Assembly: GCA_001313065.1 (NCBI GenBank)
Contig: BBFD01000047.1
Span: forward strand, 1 to 18,129
Origin: Silvimonas sp. JCM 19000
GTDB taxonomy: Bacteria; Pseudomonadota; Gammaproteobacteria; Burkholderiales; Chitinibacteraceae
Reading direction: 5' to 3'
Length of the DNA stretch: 18,129 nucleotides
Shown here: positions 17,301 through 18,129 of the stretch, one piece after another
Layout of the letters: every line of letters starts with the position of its first letter
How positions within the stretch are numbered: the stretch's first letter is position 1
The notes under the pieces: generated by a model
Databases searched by the model: none
Seen by the model: the letters and a program-made list of their open reading frames with translations, nothing else
What the model was told of the DNA's origin: nothing
Made by a program: the position numbers and the translations under genes

Positions 17301-18076
17301 GCTCAGATGGCAATCCGAGGTATCGACCACGTCATACGGCGCAAAGTCGATCACATTGCTATCAAAGATGGCGTAGCCGTCGTGGTGTTTGGTGGTGATG
17401 GTCAGATAGCGCTGGCCGGCGCTGGCGATGACATCGGCCCAGGCATTGGCATCGTAATGCTGCGGATTGAAGGGTTTGCAAGCCAGATCGATATAGTCCG
17501 GCTTGCTGATCTGGTGGGTGTTCATATACCACTCGCCTTTGCCCAGCACCGAGTACGCGCCCCAATGCATCATGTGGCCAAAGCGGGCGCGATCAAACCA
17601 TTGCATGCGACGCAGCATCTGGTCTTCCGGCTCGTGTTCCCAGCGCTGGGTGGGCACCAGCCAGTTGAGCGCGCCATCAAAGCCATCAGGAAACACCAGG
17701 TAGATATCGTGCATGCCACTCGCCACATCGTGGCGATGGCTGCTGATATTGGGCAGCAAGATTTGCGGCTCGGGCGTGCTCAGGCAACTGAGGGTCCATA
17801 ACGCCGGGCTGGTTGGACTATCCAGACAGATCTGGATGCGGCGCCCGCCGCTTTGCCACGACGCCAGCAACAAAAAACGCGGTGTATTCGCCCCCAGGCA
17901 GATTGCCGTGAAAACGCAGCCAGCCTTTTTTTGTCGACATGCGTCACCGCCAGCCCGGGGTTGTGTCGGGCGCTGCCGTCGTAATGGGTGAGCGACACAT
18001 TGTCGACACTGGCCGTGGTCACCGTACCGGAATGATCAAGGTACTGGTGGGCATAGATAATCTGGTTGGCGCTCAT
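14332..18076 (-). CDS. Giant multidomain glycosidase: CBM6-like, GH29 alpha-L-fucosidase, two F5/8C modules, PF10091/GH144-like domain
   Basis: ATG at 18076 has AGGAG 6 nt upstream, but the frame stays open to the right edge, so the gene could begin outside the window. Corrected length 1246 aa. Domains: CBM6-like (about 35-140; GWLRFHGNLPGGEYTAFLLL, SGMHDIYLVFPDG); GH29 fucosidase (about 155-475; FGHMMHWGAYSVLGKGEWYM, TITTKHHDGYAIFDS, nucleophile Asp in ALIWFDGGW at 17055-17057); two F5/8 type C-like modules (about 570-700, LWLEVDLGVD; and 710-838, TAHAVDGAANTRWASSD); PF10091/GH144-like domain (about 850-1246; DALLDAEAHATFDFFWREAN, IGVERGWVARD, STSEVSTVDTMLALNG, YQFSHAWLDFR, LLMIENYRSGLLWRLWMAHP). 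Frame breaks: 17926, 17872, 16541, 15479 (A/T gains) and 16259, 14979, 14441, 14339 (G/C losses, the last inferred). No signal peptide is visible. It likely removes alpha-fucose and cleaves a second linkage. Confidence 0.85.
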
Positions 18077-18129
18077 GCTGCGCTCCTGGTTTGATAGCAG
18101 AAGCTCACTATCGCCAGCGGGCGCGCCGG

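Noticed and set aside
16545..17801. 418-aa plus-strand ORF
   Set aside because: It is antisense to the GH29 domain. Its composition is a shadow of the minus-strand codons and it matches no family I recognise.
1..18129. Interpretation of the broken genes as a block of pseudogenes
   Set aside because: All breaks are small run-length changes of fixed direction by base type. Catalytic motifs are intact, with no substitutions to stop codons and no larger deletions.
1..18129. Phase variation through homopolymer tracts
   Set aside because: The tracts are only 6-8 bases, occur in many genes, several per gene and often mid-domain, and G/C losses co-occur. This does not resemble contingency loci.
1..18129. 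CRISPR arrays, tRNA or rRNA genes, transposase genes
   Set aside because: No regularly spaced repeats, cloverleaf-like segments, rRNA stretches or transposase motifs were seen on either strand.

Overview
The window is about 18 kb of GC-rich bacterial DNA. Its protein flavour (an E. coli YicI-like xylosidase, a LacI-controlled sugar ABC transporter, c-di-GMP enzymes, a microcin-type leader) suggests a proteobacterium, probably a betaproteobacterium such as a carbohydrate-degrading member of the Neisseriales. That placement is inference from protein character only.

Reading the window requires one correction. Almost every gene is broken by small indels of two kinds: A/T homopolymers that are 1-2 (apparently sometimes 3) bases too long, and short G/C runs or doublets that are one base too short. 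I located 35 such frame breaks, two of them inferred only from gene ends. After correction every gene that is complete in the window has a length divisible by three and restores conserved family motifs. I therefore annotate full-length genes and treat the breaks as probable sequencing or assembly error, not pseudogenes. Coordinates are those of the raw sequence.

Layout. 1-930 (-): 5' part of an HD-GYP-type protein. 931-1490: intergenic, with a Rho-independent terminator, an 18-bp palindrome and a nested inverted-repeat element flanked by 47/49-bp direct repeats. 1491-7942 (-): an alpha-xyloside operon of substrate-binding protein, two permeases, UgpC/MsmK-type ATPase and GH31 alpha-xylosidase. 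It has a strong sigma70-like promoter, and two operators sharing the core GAAACGTTTC, one at the promoter and one just before the GH31 gene. 8233-9265 (-): LacI-family regulator, the likely owner of those operators. 9375-10390 (-): zinc-type alcohol dehydrogenase/quinone reductase-like enzyme. 10523-11404 (-): a 98-aa double-glycine-leader peptide resembling class II microcins, followed by two overlapping small two-helix membrane proteins that look like immunity proteins. 11733-12907 (+): acyltransferase 3 family protein. 13004-14305 (+): REC-REC-GGDEF (PleD-like) diguanylate cyclase. 14332-18076 (-): a giant multidomain glycosidase of about 1246 aa (CBM6-like, GH29 alpha-L-fucosidase, two F5/8 type C/CBM32-like modules, then a PF10091/GH144-type domain).

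How it fits together: the transporter and GH31 enzyme would import and trim alpha-xylosylated oligosaccharides such as isoprimeverose or xyloglucan fragments under LacI control. The fucosidase fusion could act on fucosylated plant or host glycans. The most novel-looking parts are the microcin-like cassette and the GH29-PF10091 fusion.
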